Below the pieces are notes generated by a model. That model saw only the letters and a list, made by a program, of their open reading frames with translations, had not been told where the DNA came from and made no database searches. 64,000 bases of DNA, taken from positions 44,405,369-44,469,368 of the forward strand of contig CAMTDV010000027.1 in the NCBI GenBank assembly GCA_947069175.1. The letters run 5' to 3'. Below are positions 11,412-22,554 of this stretch, piece after piece; the first letter of the stretch is position 1; each line of letters starts with the position of its first letter. This DNA is from Scalesia atractyloides (lineage: Eukaryota; Streptophyta; Magnoliopsida; Asterales; Asteraceae). The position numbers and the translations under genes are program-made.

Positions 11412-11642
11412 CATGTTTCAGTGATACCAAAATGCATGTCACTTGCATCCAGTTGTAATGGTTTGATGGAAAAAAATATGCACGCGCTGAAGATGAAGAC
11501 AAAATTGCTCTTCATTCACATTGTGATCCCTCAACTGTTAAAGTCAGTGAAAGCATGCAATTTGTTGATATGTTGGAAAACATTAGGAAGCCAAAGTCAG
11601 AGTATGAGGCAAAATTACATCAAGATTTTTACGTGTTATCTT
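11412..11642 (+). pseudogene. Exon-like coding fragment, unidentified
   Basis: After an intron-like TTTCAG, one frame reads WFDGKKYARAEDEDKIALH, then CDPSTVKVSESMQFVDMLEN and KSEYEAKLHQDFYVLS, ending in a TGA at about 11642. One in-frame stop precedes the first tryptophan. The composition is that of a real hydrophilic protein and unlike the surrounding transposon sequence, so it may be a last exon or a captured gene piece. AT-rich sequence after the stop could be a 3' UTR. I do not recognise the family and assign no function. Confidence 0.4.
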
Positions 11643-13251
11643 GAAATCTGGTCGATTGAACGGTTTATCTTTTGCTCAATGTAACTTTTATAGGTTGGTA
11701 CTCGGAGTGTTGGGTTGCCTTATGTATATAATCTTGATAACAGTCTTTTGCATGTATGATGACATGTATCTCAACCTTTCAAGATTCTTGAAATGACGTT
11801 GTTAAAATACTATTGATTTTTGCAAAACATAAAAAACGAAGATATTGAACAATGGAAGGAGCAGGAATCTAGCTTTTATATATATATATATTGGATAAAG
11901 GGCATCGCCCAGCAAACTATATAGAACACACAAAAATAATTATATCATCAAGGGGCATTCCCCCATATCAACCCCAAAACATACTTTGGGACAAAAAATA
12001 AGAGATCATCCGACCTCGACTCGGAGTACAAAACTGATCTGGTTACTGGTAATTAAGTGAATGAAAAAAGTTGTTTTTCATGTCGATATCTGGGCATGAA
12101 AAACATTGGCTAGTTAGTCAACTTTATTTTCCTATCATTAATCTATCTACTTTTGTGGCTTAAGTTTATTTTCCCTTTAATTGGTTAATTTCATGTTTAC
12201 GATTTTGTTCAAGACAAGTGAGTTTTGTCGAGAAGCTGATCTTCACAAAAACTTATATATTTTTTTGTTGTGTTTTCATTATAATTTTGGCAATTGGAAG
12301 TTATCGTTCATATATAGGCCAAACAATGTGAATATGAACGTTGATGTAACAACCACTTGGATTTTACTAACTATGATACATATGAAATTATCCCTGCCGC
12401 ATCGCAGCGGGTAATAAATATTGTATACAATGACGGATCTATAAAATTTTTTCATGGGGTACAAAATTTTTAAGGTTTGTTCATCAATATATTACAAAAT
12501 TCGGTCTGCTTTGGGTCGGGTCTGGTCGGGACACATACTAAAAAGATGAAATCAAATTAATTTTTAAATAAATATAATAATTAAATAACAGTTTAAAACA
12601 TCAGTATATAATAGTAGCCAATTCTCATACTTCCAGCCCAATTTTGAATGTTACTCTTTGCGCCGGTCCATCTTTAAAACAATTCACCGGTCCATAACTC
12701 TTTTCTTTGTAAAAGCCGGACTTCATAACTGGATTGCCTAATCAATTAAATATCGCTTTTGACTTTTGTTTATTACTTCGACTACCTCAGAAGTTTCTGT
12801 GATCATTAACACGTCTAAAAATCGAAAAATTCAAGAAAAAACTTCTAACCCGTGTCCACCCCTACTAGTATAACTAATTTAAGATACTTCGTTTTTCTTT
12901 TATAACATGTAAAATATATATTGTTATGACACACTTATTTTTATCTAACTTTCGATTTATTTTTTATTCGAAATCGAGTCAGGTCAAATCTTTGGTGATT
13001 TTCTCTTTCGACTATTATAGTGAGTACTAGTACCGTAACAAGCTGAAACAAAACTAACCAAATTCCTGACACGTAGTGCGTTACCGAGCTGGCTCGAATA
13101 TAACATATATATTTTATGCTTTCTCTTTCGGTTGATATAACAAGTGCTTGTACCGTAACACGCTGAAAAGAAATAGACCGAATGTAACGAGCCAAAACAA
13201 AATCGATCAAATTTCCATCACGTAAGGTAGGGATATATATATATATATATA
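11643..13251. other. Unassigned AT-rich region
   Basis: No coding frame is convincing. It contains a short TA run near 11877-11891 and a longer (AT)n at 13233-13251 that abuts the MULE. Nothing else is supportable. Confidence 0.5.
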
Positions 13252-13305
13252 GGTATAGGTTTATGTGAGAAAATTTAAAAGTGTGAGAAGGATAAGAAAG
13301 AATAT
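13252..13305 (+). repeat. Left terminal inverted repeat of the MULE
   Basis: The inner 41 bases, starting GTGAGAAAATTTAAAAG at 13265, match the reverse complement of 18766-18806 with one mismatch. The outer 13 bases match about 8 of 13. Confidence 0.8.
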
Positions 13306-13689
13306 GGAGGTGCCATGTGTCCTTTTTTTGGTAGATTTAGGGTATAAGTGTAATTTCAATAATAAAATCTAATAATGGAATTTATATGTTTCAACCGATC
13401 ACGACAGTTATTTTCGGGATTTTTCTCAATTCAATTGGTTTGAATATTGTGATAATTTCGACGTTATATGTTATTCTAGCAGAGAAATGTTTTTGTTTTG
13501 CTTATTCAGCATTTTTTGATTCACTGCATGTGTGATTTTGCGATTGAAATTCAAGTCCATCTGCACTGATATATCGTTTTTGATGGATAATCATGAACTA
13601 GGTATGAATTTAAGGTGTTTGTTTTTTATCCGACCGTGATCTGTTTCATCTTTTTTGTTTTTCTTGTGATAACCATGAACAGTGTGGTG

Positions 13690-14500
13690 GTTTGTTCAAT
13701 TTGTTGTTATAGTGTCTTTTATTTTCTTATGTTCATATACGTGGGAGTGCATGGTGTTTTTCATGTATCGCATGGTGTTTTTTAATTGGTGTTATGTTGT
13801 CCTATTTAAAGAGTGTTTAGTGTTCTGAAATAGGTGTACTCAATGAGTCAATGTGTGGTATGGTGTCTTATTTAATAGGTGTTCTTTTAGACTGTGACAT
13901 TCACTTGATCAATATGACTTTCATTTAAACCTTACGTGCAATTATGGTGTTTTTTTAAATGGTATTATGGTGTCTTTTTTAATGGATTAAATGTATAACT
14001 TTTTAAATGGTATTTGTGGTGTTATTTCTGTTATAACTAATGTTCTTTCATGGTGTTATAACTAATGGAAGTTGTATGTGTGCTTATGTGTGCCATCTGG
14101 TGTTTCTATGTGTGCTTATATATATGTGGTGTTATTTCTGTTATAGCTAATGTTCTTTCATGGTGTTATTTCTGTTATAACTATTGTAAGTTCCAAACAA
14201 TGTTTTTATGAGTTATGGTGCCGTTTTAGATATATATATATTGTTATGGTGTCTTTTTTAACAGGGGATCTTTTTTATGGGGTGTTCTTTCATCGTGTTT
14301 TAACTAATTGAAGTTGTATGTGTGCTTATGTGTGCCATATGGTGTTTCTATGTGTGCTTATATATCTGTGGTGTTATTTCTGTTATAACTAATGTTCTTT
14401 CATGGTGTTATTTATGTTATAACTATTGTAAGTTCCAAACAGTGTTTTTATGAGTTATGGTCCCGACACATGAATTAGTATGGTGTCATTTGGTGTTATA
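13690..14500 (+). repeat. Left subterminal array of GGTGTT-type motifs
   Basis: The motif ATGGTGTT and close variants recur many times, all in the plus orientation. Within it a block of about 180 bp at 14042-14225 is repeated at 14284-14462, an offset of about 242 bp. Further copies occur at 15410-15560. The right arm carries the same motif in reverse complement. Confidence 0.75.
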
Positions 14501-14552
14501 TATAAAAAAATTATAGTTATATGCCTTTGTGTGAATTTTTCTTTTTTATTGT

Positions 14553-15218
14553 GTCTCATAGGTAATGGTGCGGGAGGCCGACATGACTGTATACTGTACA
14601 TGCAAAAGATTCGAACAGTTTGGGTTGTTGTGCTCACACATATTCTGCGTGCTTAGGATGCTTGACGTCATGGAATTCCCACAACGATATACCCTTAGAC
14701 GTTGGACGAGGGAGGCTGTTCCCAATAGCGCTCCTGGTGCTATTTTAGGTATGAACGAGAATGAAGATCGGTATAATGAAGTTAACCGGGTTGTACGTGA
14801 CATCACACAATATACTGAGTCGGTTATTAACAAGCTTGTTACCAATTTCGATGCATTGTGCTCATTTAGGGATTATGTGGTTAAGTTTTTCGATTCAGCT
14901 GACGAGGCCGTCGGTAATGCACCCCGCAAGAGTCATAGGGAAAGGTTTGCTGAAATAACTGGCAATACACAACCATCTACAGTTACTATTCGGGTCCCTG
15001 TTGGAACTAGATATAAAGGTATGGGTAAGCCGAAACGGATGAAGTTTAAACGTGAAATTGTAAGAAGCCAAACGGGTAAAAAGAGACGTCGTTGTCAAAA
15101 TTGTTTTAGGTACGGTCATAACAGACGTACTTGTAAACATCCTAAAAGGAAAGAAGAAGATGCTAGTTCTGAGGAAGACAGGGGGGGAAAGAAGCGGACG
15201 AATCTGACGAGGGAGTAG
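14553..15218 (+). pseudogene. FAR1/FRS-type MULE transposase, C-terminal exon
   Basis: The open frame from 14565 encodes a SWIM zinc finger (C11, C13, C23, H25 in YCTCKRF...LLCSHIFCVL). It is followed by FPQRYTLRRWTREA, a hallmark of FAR1-related and MULE transposases. A basic region and a zinc knuckle follow (C177, C180, H185, C190 in CQNCFRYGHNRRTC). It ends in an acidic tail and TAG at 15216-15218. The frame opens after TGTCTCATAG at 14552-14561, which resembles a 3' splice site, so the ATG at 14565 is probably internal. The FAR1 DNA-binding and DDE catalytic regions that should lie upstream are absent; repeats occupy that space. Confidence 0.8.
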
Positions 15219-15975
15219 ATGAGGAGAAAGCAGACGAGGAGGAAGGAGAGGATTAGGGATTGTTGGATAAGTCATATATTTTTTGTGTTGTCCAAAGTGG
15301 ATTTCGGTTGAACGCCTAAACTTCATTTTTTTTGAAATGTTGTACACTTGATTAGTTTTATCTTTATGTGTGTTTCTTTTACGTGTTAATTTCAAAAGTG
15401 TACATATTGCATGGTGTTATAACAATGTATTTTGTTTGTTTTTGATTTTTTATAAACTATAAGAATTGAGGTTCTTATATTCTCTCGCTATATGTTCATG
15501 TATCGGAATGCATGGTGTTTTTATATATCGTATGGTGTCTTTTCAATTGGTTATTACGGTGTCCTTTTTATTTAAAGAGAGGTTTAGCCAACTGAATATG
15601 TTTATTCCATGAGTTAGAGCAACCAAAATGAAATATGTACTTATGGTATAACTTGTAATTTACATGGTTGTTATCATGTCTTTATGTAATAGGGTTTTGG
15701 TTTAAACATATATACTTCTATTGTGATATTGTGTCGTTATGTTGTCATTTTTTTGTTATAATCCTCCCTGATGGGGTAATCCCATCTGTTTTGAATGATA
15801 TAAAATTAGTTTACTGCAGCAAAATATCTTAGAAACTAAAAAAACGCAAAAAAATGATCAAATGTCACACCATTTTTGAATCTAAAAAATACCAAAAAAT
15901 GATCATATGTCACACCATTGTTTAGAGCAACCAAATCAAAATATGTACCAACTAGATTAAGTTGTTGTTTGAAAC
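15219..15975. other. MULE spacer between transposase exon and ULP1 relic
   Basis: The plus-strand transposase and the minus-strand protease relic converge here. The repeat motif switches orientation inside this interval: GGTGTT on plus up to about 15560, CACACCAT from about 15865. Confidence 0.5.
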
Positions 15976-16833
15976 CTACATTATACCATCCAACCTGGTA
16001 CAAATCCCATGGATTGCATTTTCTTCAAGTTTCACCCTTTCATCCTCGTCAAAACATGCAAACTCTCTAACTTCTTTCTCTACAATTACTCGTTCGGTGT
16101 TCACCTCACTAAGAAGCATTTTTGATACATACTTCTTGCATAGATCGGTGATATCCTTTCTTTGATTTTCTAAGACTTACCCCTTTGTGTTTCTCTCTGC
16201 GGATAATCCACACTTCCACTCTTTCACGCTTGTTCCTATATAAGACAAAAGACATTGTGTTTTCGTAACCAGATACACTCATGCACAATTACAAGTATTT
16301 TTATCAATATACGAGGTAACCTGTAGCTTACCGTTGTAAGTCTCCATATGTCGCATCAGGAAAATACCACAATCAGTCCCGTTAAATAGTGTCTGCCATG
16401 GGAATTCCAGTCTAACAGGTTTGGTAACTCTTAGTTTCGCAGCTACTACTGGCTGTATATGGCTAAGGAACCCACAAAATGCACTTACCAGAAATAATAC
16501 ATCTGGTAATGTCAAATATTATTGTTTTTTTTACAATCTATAAATATAGTTATGTATATATTTTAGTTGACCGTACCATCTTTTCGACCGTCCCGCTGTA
16601 TCTTTCTTCTATACCCGCATCCCCCTCTATGTTGTCGATGATCAATATTTGGCTCGTTGCCAAGTTGAAAAAAAAAACAGAAAGTAGTGTTCCCCATTCA
16701 AGAGAGGTATCTATACCATCTGGAAACCTTTAAAGGTTTTTTGTTCCGTACCGACTAGCACATACTTCATGTTCTCAGCATACTTTGATGTCCGGTCTTT
16801 TTCAGGCAAGTCGAACTCTTTTTCTAATTGCAT
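15976..16833 (-). pseudogene. ULP1-like (C48) cysteine protease relic
   Basis: On the minus strand, coding segments read EFDLPEKDRTSKYAENMKYV (from about 16830), LATSQILIIDNIEGDAG near 16660, and FPWQTLFNGTDCGIFLMRHM near 16400, the catalytic Cys region of ULP1/SENP-type proteases. The last is followed by KKYVSKMLLSEVNTERVI and a TAG at 15978-15976. The segments lie in different frames separated by probable introns and by a poly-T run near 16670 that shifts the frame at the expected catalytic His. ULP1 enzymes cleave SUMO-like modifiers; in plants such domains are carried by some MULEs. It is a relic, not functional. Confidence 0.7.
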
Positions 16834-16879
16834 ATGTTTATATTTTTGTCAAACACTGTTAGATGTTATGATTATTATT

Positions 16880-18450
16880 TTTTAAACCACAACAGTTGTA
16901 ACATCAAAACAGTATTATAACACTGGTCAACTATTTAAACAACACCAAAACTATAGATAACATCAAAAGTGTATATTTGAACCAAGTTATTGCATCAAAT
17001 CTATTATAACACCAGTCAACAGTCTAAACATAATTAAAATAGAAATAAAATCCAAATTAAGATATCATTAATAACAAAATACAAATTGAATCAATGTAAG
17101 TAAATATCACCATACAAATTGAAACAATGCAAGTACATAATGCTACCTTATAAAAACACCAAAGCAGTAATAACACAACATCAGTTATATTGAAACAATG
17201 CAAGTACATAATGCTACCTTATAAGATATCAGTATATAACACAACATCAGTTATATTGAAAGACATCCTACCTTATAAAAACACCAAAGCAGTTATATTA
17301 AATGCATACAACTTATAAAGATCAAGCATGTGCAACAAGGCAATGTTGTAAAGGACCGCATAAGCTATAGTGAAATCCCATATTTAAAACATGTTGTAAA
17401 GGACCACATAAGTTATAGTGAGGAAATTCAAAACTTGTTGTAAAAGACCACAACAGTTATAACAGAAAATAACACCATCAATATTAAATAACACCCCTAC
17501 TTCTTAGAATGAATCATCAACAAAAAAAACAGCATAACTCATTAAAAAACACCATAACAGGTGAATGAATGGAACTTATAAAGAACATCATAGATATTTA
17601 ATAACATATTACAAATGTTGTAAAAGAACACACATGTAAATAAACTAGATAAAACAGAAATAACACTTTAGATAGTAAATAACACCCTAATTCGTTAGAA
17701 TGCATGATAAACCCCGCAACAATGCAAGGCCCTTTGTGCGTACATTAGATATAACAGTAATAACACCATAGATATAAAATAACACCCTAACTGTAATAAC
17801 ACCCTAATTCTTACAATGCATCATAAACCCTGCAACTTATTTAAAAAACACCCTAAACAGTAATAACACCCTTCGTGTTTTTGCAAGTTCTAAAGAACAC
17901 CCTTCGTGCTTACACTAGATAAAACAGAAATAACACTTTAGATAGTAAATAACACCCTAAACAGTAAAAAAACACCATCATAATTACACCCTAAACAGTA
18001 ATAACACCATAGATATTAAATAACACCATAGTAAAACACCACATCAAAAATGTTGTAAAACATGTGCAATATGTTTTTGCAAGTTCGAAAGAAGACACTG
18101 CGTGCTTACATTAGATAAAACAGAAATAACACCATATACATTAAATAACACCCTAATTATTAGAATGCATCATAAACCCTACAACTTATAAAAAAACACC
18201 ACAGAAAAACACCACAACAATTTTTGTTGAATAAATACAAATAAACTAAAAAACAGCACATACCATTCAATTTGACTGCAACGGAAACTAAAAAACAACA
18301 TAACTCATTGAAAAACACCATAGCAGTTTTATCAGATGAATCAGGAACCTATTGAAATCCCTAATTGATACCAACTAAAGAAATCAGGTATAACACCATA
18401 AACTGATTGAAGACACCTAAAAACACCCTAATTTCAAAACACATTACTTA
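16880..18450 (-). repeat. Right subterminal array of AACACC-type motifs
   Basis: AACACCATA, AACACCCTAA and variants recur dozens of times on plus, the reverse complement of the left array. A block of about 75 bp is duplicated around 17120-17290 (landmark AAACAATGCAAGTACATAAT). No coding frame is present. The mirror-image placement relative to the MULE ends suggests a structural role such as transposase binding. Confidence 0.75.
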
Positions 18451-18765
18451 CCTTTAAGGGGTTTTGCTATATCCGACCACGGCGTAATCCTCTTCCGGTC
18501 GGCAGCATATTGTTGCTTAATCGTCTTTATTGTGTGGAGAGAATTGCGATTGGAATTCCGATTAAAAAGTAGTTTCCTAATTAAACTCCTGATTTCTCGA
18601 TGGTATTGATTTTGATCTTGGAGGGGGAGAGATACGGTTTTGTTTTGAAAGTGTTTGAAAGTCCGAAAATACCCCTAAATGTTCCAATCAGTTACAATTT
18701 TTGGAAACATTATTTATAGAATTGCCACTATGATCTCAAACATTAGATTAAATATCTAATGGTTT

Positions 18766-18819
18766 ATATTCTTTCTTATCATTCTCACACTTTTAAATTT
18801 TCTCACAATAACCTCACTC
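18766..18819 (-). repeat. Right terminal inverted repeat of the MULE
   Basis: It ends CTTTTAAATTTTCTCAC plus about 13 looser bases and is the partner of 13252-13305. It is followed by a CT run and then a TA run, which obscure the exact boundary. Confidence 0.8.
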
Positions 18820-18835
18820 TCTCTCTATATATATA

Positions 18836-19026
18836 TAGAAAGAAAACCCACTTGAGTTAAGAAAACTCAAAAAACCTTATGTAACAATATTTTTTTCTAA
18901 AGAAAAATTAGGGAACAGAAGTTACATGTTATCGAATGTTTTATAACAAAAAAAAAAGCGCCGAGGGGATTTTTTTATAAAAAAATTCAAAAATTTAGTT
19001 TTTTAGCACACACACACACACACACC

Positions 19027-19078
<52 letters not shown>

Positions 19079-19240
19079 ATTTTTATTTTTTATACAAAAG
19101 GTCCCCTTGGCGCTTTTTGTTTTTTTTTGTTACAAAAAGTTCGATGACATGTAACTTACGTTACCTAATTTTTTAGAAAAAAAAGTTTGTTACATAAGGT
19201 TTTCTTGTCTTTTCTTAACTTAAGTGAGTTTTCTCTCTAT
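18836..19240. mobile_element. Foldback MITE with long inverted arms
   Basis: The left arm (18837 to about 18985) and right arm (about 19090 to 19240) are imperfect reverse complements over about 150 bp. Shared landmarks are CACTTGAGTTAAG/CACTTAAGTTAAG, AACCTTATGTAACA, AGTTACATG and AGCGCC. The centre is a (CA)n(TA)n microsatellite at about 19008-19072. It has no coding capacity. It sits directly beside the MULE right end in the same TA-rich patch. Confidence 0.75.
19008..19072. repeat. (CA)n(TA)n microsatellite
   Basis: A CA run followed by a long TA run forms the loop of the foldback MITE. Confidence 0.9.
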
Positions 19241-20040
19241 AATTCACCTATATATATGGGATGAATAATGAGAAAACTCATCTTAATGAGAAAACTAAAA
19301 AACTCTATCAAACCACTAAAAAGTAAAGGAGGTGCATTTTCAATCAAAAACCGCAATCAGTCAACATAACATATCGTTCAATTCATCTAATCTAGGTAGT
19401 ACATAACGCTTAGCTACTCATAATATTCATAATCAAAGCATAATCAAGTCTGAGTTCAAAGTAAAACATGATTTTAAAGTAAAAGATACGAATCAACAAT
19501 GTAATATCGAACCCGAAATGCTTGAAACTCGATCCCAATGCTTCCTTTACCTTCAATATGCTCAAAAATGCCTTATGATTGTCCTAGAATCGCCTCAGGT
19601 CGTCTTGTGTGCGAGTTGTCCCTAAACCCTATGACTGCCAAGTTTTTATACTTTTTTTTCACAAACCGATGTTGCTTATGGACCGTAAGTCATAGGCCTT
19701 GCGGTCCGCAACGCTTTTCTAATTAGAATTCTGGCCCGGGGTCCCTTGCGGACCATAATCATTCCCCCTTGCGGTCTGCGAGGGGTCAAGAAAATGCAAG
19801 TATAGCCTTTTTATCTTTACTTCCTTGACACTTCACTTCTGGCTTTATATATTCTTTCGCTTTCTCCTATTTCTTCCATCAATTTGACTGGTTTCTCATC
19901 ATTTCCTACAAATTCAAATATTAACCAAGTCAGTCCTGAAAACCCAGAAAAATCATATGCAAACAACTCAAAAAACAGGGAATTTGATACGAAAATTATG
20001 TATAATTCTAAGCATATCAGGCTACTCGTTTCGAGAATCA
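19241..20040. other. Unassigned; LTR-like debris
   Basis: From 19256 a short piece (AATGAGAAAACTCATC) resembles the MITE end. At 19690-19785 pieces such as CTTGCGGTCCGC and CTTGCGGACCATAAT, in a GC-rich island, look like fragments of a retrotransposon LTR. I can set no boundaries. Confidence 0.3.
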
Positions 20041-20838
20041 ATCTAATTCGTTAGAGGCATGGATGGAATTGAAGATGAGTATCTTATTTCCAGAAATGAA
20101 AGTGGAGAGAATATCAAAATCTCACAAATTCTATAAGTTGAAAAAGAATTCTATTTGAGGGAAAAGAAAATGTATAATATGCTTCAGCAATCTATTAAAG
20201 ACGTATTTTGCAACTACTTCAACACCGAGAGACTGCTTAGTCATTATGGATGGCACTGTGTCACAAATATCGAGGAAATGTTGAAATGAGAAAGAGTAAA
20301 GAAGATCTTATTAAGAAAGGAGAGACTTTTCATCAGCCATTTGATAGTCTAGATGAAACGTCACGATATTGAGCCTACAGATTCTGATCGACTTGAAAAA
20401 CTAGCCGATGCTATACCAGACGATCCTTGGAAATTGCTTTTGATGATTTTAAAATCAAAACCTACAGAATTTATGAAACTGAAGCTGAGCACATTCATTG
20501 AGAAACTGGAAACTCATGATTTAGATTTGAGAATGAAGTCAAAGATGAAAGCACATTCAGCTCCAAAAGATGCAAGGTTTTACTTCGTAGGTTCATAAAT
20601 TGCTAGTCAGAAGATTCAAACAATGTTAGTGCATATAATATAAATTTGCCACGATATACATCAAATGGGAATGCATTTATCAATAACAACATGGGATATT
20701 CGCAGAACCAACAACCAATTTATGGAAGCAGTATAGGATCTAATCAACAATCTCAGTAGCTACAAACTCAATAGTCTCAATCTCAGAATCAACAAAGTTC
20801 ATCAACTCAGAACTCAGAGAACCTGCAGTGTAACATCT
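20041..20838 (+). pseudogene. SIRE-0 gag remnant
   Basis: Out-of-frame pieces MYNMLQQSIKD, FHQPFDSLDE, then DSDRLEKLADAIPDDPWKLL in the open part (20353-20598) align with the SIRE-1 gag pieces NILQQSIKED and MNEKLVDKLADSLP. The Gln/Asn/Ser-rich stretch near 20690-20820 (NMGYSQNQQPIYGSS) matches the equivalent SIRE-1 region, and gag-like sequence stops at CAGTGTAACATC. The N-terminus is absent and several stops are present. Confidence 0.7.
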
Positions 20839-22531
20839 GGGGTATTATACAAGTACTTTTGTTTACACGGTGGTGTTAACCTGGAACTTCTATTATGCTT
20901 TATTACAACGCAAAGTGCATAAACCCCTCAAAAGCTAAATGATTATCGAAAGATATGATTTTATGCTCAAAAGATACCCATGAGGTACACTACATAAAGT
21001 TGAGCTTCAAACTCATTGTCTGTATGGTGGTACTAACCAGAATCACTGAAGTTTTGCATTCCCCAATAGATGTGAACTTAATATATTCCCCTATAATATG
21101 CTATTCTCGAGCATATCTTGATATTTGAGTATGTCGTTTGCTGGGAATCATTGGTTAATATGTTTTCGTATTACCTAATTCGTATTATCTTAAGCATTTT
21201 TAGAGATATAATCATGTTTGAGTTTAAGTGGATAAAAAGTACCAGTAACCGACGCGAATTGTTTGATATTGTGTATGTAATAAAGCGTAACAATGCAACT
21301 GATATGTGTCAAAGAAACTGATATGATCCTCTAGCACAAATCTCACAAAAAGATTGTCTATAGGTAGTTTACTTTCATTTTATTGCTTTTCATTTTAAAA
21401 CCAAAAGAATCAGTATGTTTTAGCATAAAGTTTGTAAAAGTGAAAAAAGGTTTTAACATTCAACTTATTTTCGATGACCGATGTTAGAACACTAATCTTT
21501 TACAAAAAAAAAACCAATGGATAGGCTTTTCACAACTGGCTGGGACTATTTCTAAAAAGATGGGTAATAAAAGTAAGCAAAGAGTGAAATTGGACCGGAC
21601 AAAATGATAAAACTTGAATTTTGTCAAGAAAATGTTTTAACCAAAGTCACTAATTTGGACTTGGATAAAAAAATAATCAAATTATCAAGTTATTGCAGAC
21701 TGAAACGTTAAACCAAGGTCATTAACTTGGACTTGGTTAAACGAGAATGTGTCTCACACGCAGGAGCTTCCCACACGCAAGAGTCCAACGCAAAATTCAA
21801 CCGCACGCAGGAGTCCTACGAGCATGGAACTGATACGCAGAGTATTTAAACCATTCACTCATGCGTTTTATATCACTTTTCAACATTGGAGCTTTCACAA
21901 TTTGCAAAATCTAAAGAGACCTTTTGATTTTAAAACAAAAATCTGTTTTTGTGCATTATTCTAATCAGTTAACAACTTTTAAAGGTCAAAATAAAATTAA
22001 TTGATCATAGTGTTCATGTGTTTAAGATCAAAAGTGATTGAAAGTTGTATGTATATCAGAAAAATGATATGGGTCTATTAATGTTGTTATTACGAGTTCA
22101 TAGATGTATAATATGGATGTAATAATAACATAAATGGGTTAAATCGATCAATCAAAATTGTTGAAGCCCTAGGTTATAGATCTGATGCGTTTGAATAGCT
22201 GTTATGAGAAATTGATTTGGGGTTATTGATGATCAGCATGTTTAGGTTGATTTAGAATAAAGATTTTAACATCAAAACGAAATTTTTTTGGACAAATCAA
22301 AAAATGACCAAAATTGTGTTGATGATCAATGTAGGAGTCCTACGCGCGTAGGAGTCTTACGTTGACCAACGACATCAGCTCAATAAAAGTCAAATGTAGG
22401 AGTCCTACGCATGTAGGATTCATATGCAAAATGCGTCATACGCGAGCATGGTCATGCGCTCGAATGTTTTAAATGTCCAAAATTTTCTAAGTGTGGAATT
22501 TGTTTTCAAATTGTTGGATTTTTGCTTGTTG
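20839..22531 (+). other. SIRE-0 post-pol non-coding region with palindromes
   Basis: It starts TGGGGTATTATAC, as in SIRE-1 near 30947. It shares with SIRE-1 and SIRE-3 a block GATATGATCCTCTAGCACAA at 21321-21340, and with SIRE-1 the phrase CATTAACTTGGACTTGGTTAA at about 21718. From 21755 to 22445 it carries GGAGTCCTACG repeats, including the perfect palindrome TCCTACGCGCGTAGGA at 22338-22353. No coding frame is convincing. Confidence 0.65.
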
Positions 22532-22554
22532 TTTATCATGTGCAGATGGAGAGA
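22532..22554 (+). pseudogene. SIRE-0 env-like ORF, first three codons
   Basis: A 3' splice-acceptor-like CATGTGCAG (to 22545) is followed immediately by ATG GAG AGA at 22546-22554. The ORF is cut by SIRE-1 and resumes in frame at 35968. Confidence 0.65.

Larger units (their letters stand above)
13252..18826. mobile_element. Mutator-like element (MULE) with FAR1-type transposase remnant and ULP1-like relic
   Basis: A 41 bp inverted repeat (13265-13305 and 18766-18806) differs at one base and extends more loosely outward to about 54 bp. Between the arms lie the SWIM/zinc-knuckle end of a FAR1-like transposase on plus and a ULP1-like protease relic on minus. Arrays of short repeats face inward from both sides. 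Both ends lie in TA-rich sequence, so a 9 bp target duplication such as ATATATATA is possible but not informative. The transposase N-terminal and catalytic regions are missing. ULP1-carrying MULEs are known in plants (the Kaonashi type). Confidence 0.75.

Noticed and set aside
12181..13210. Several short open frames in the unassigned AT-rich region
   Set aside because: They are under 90 codons, of unlikely composition, and show no motif or splice context.
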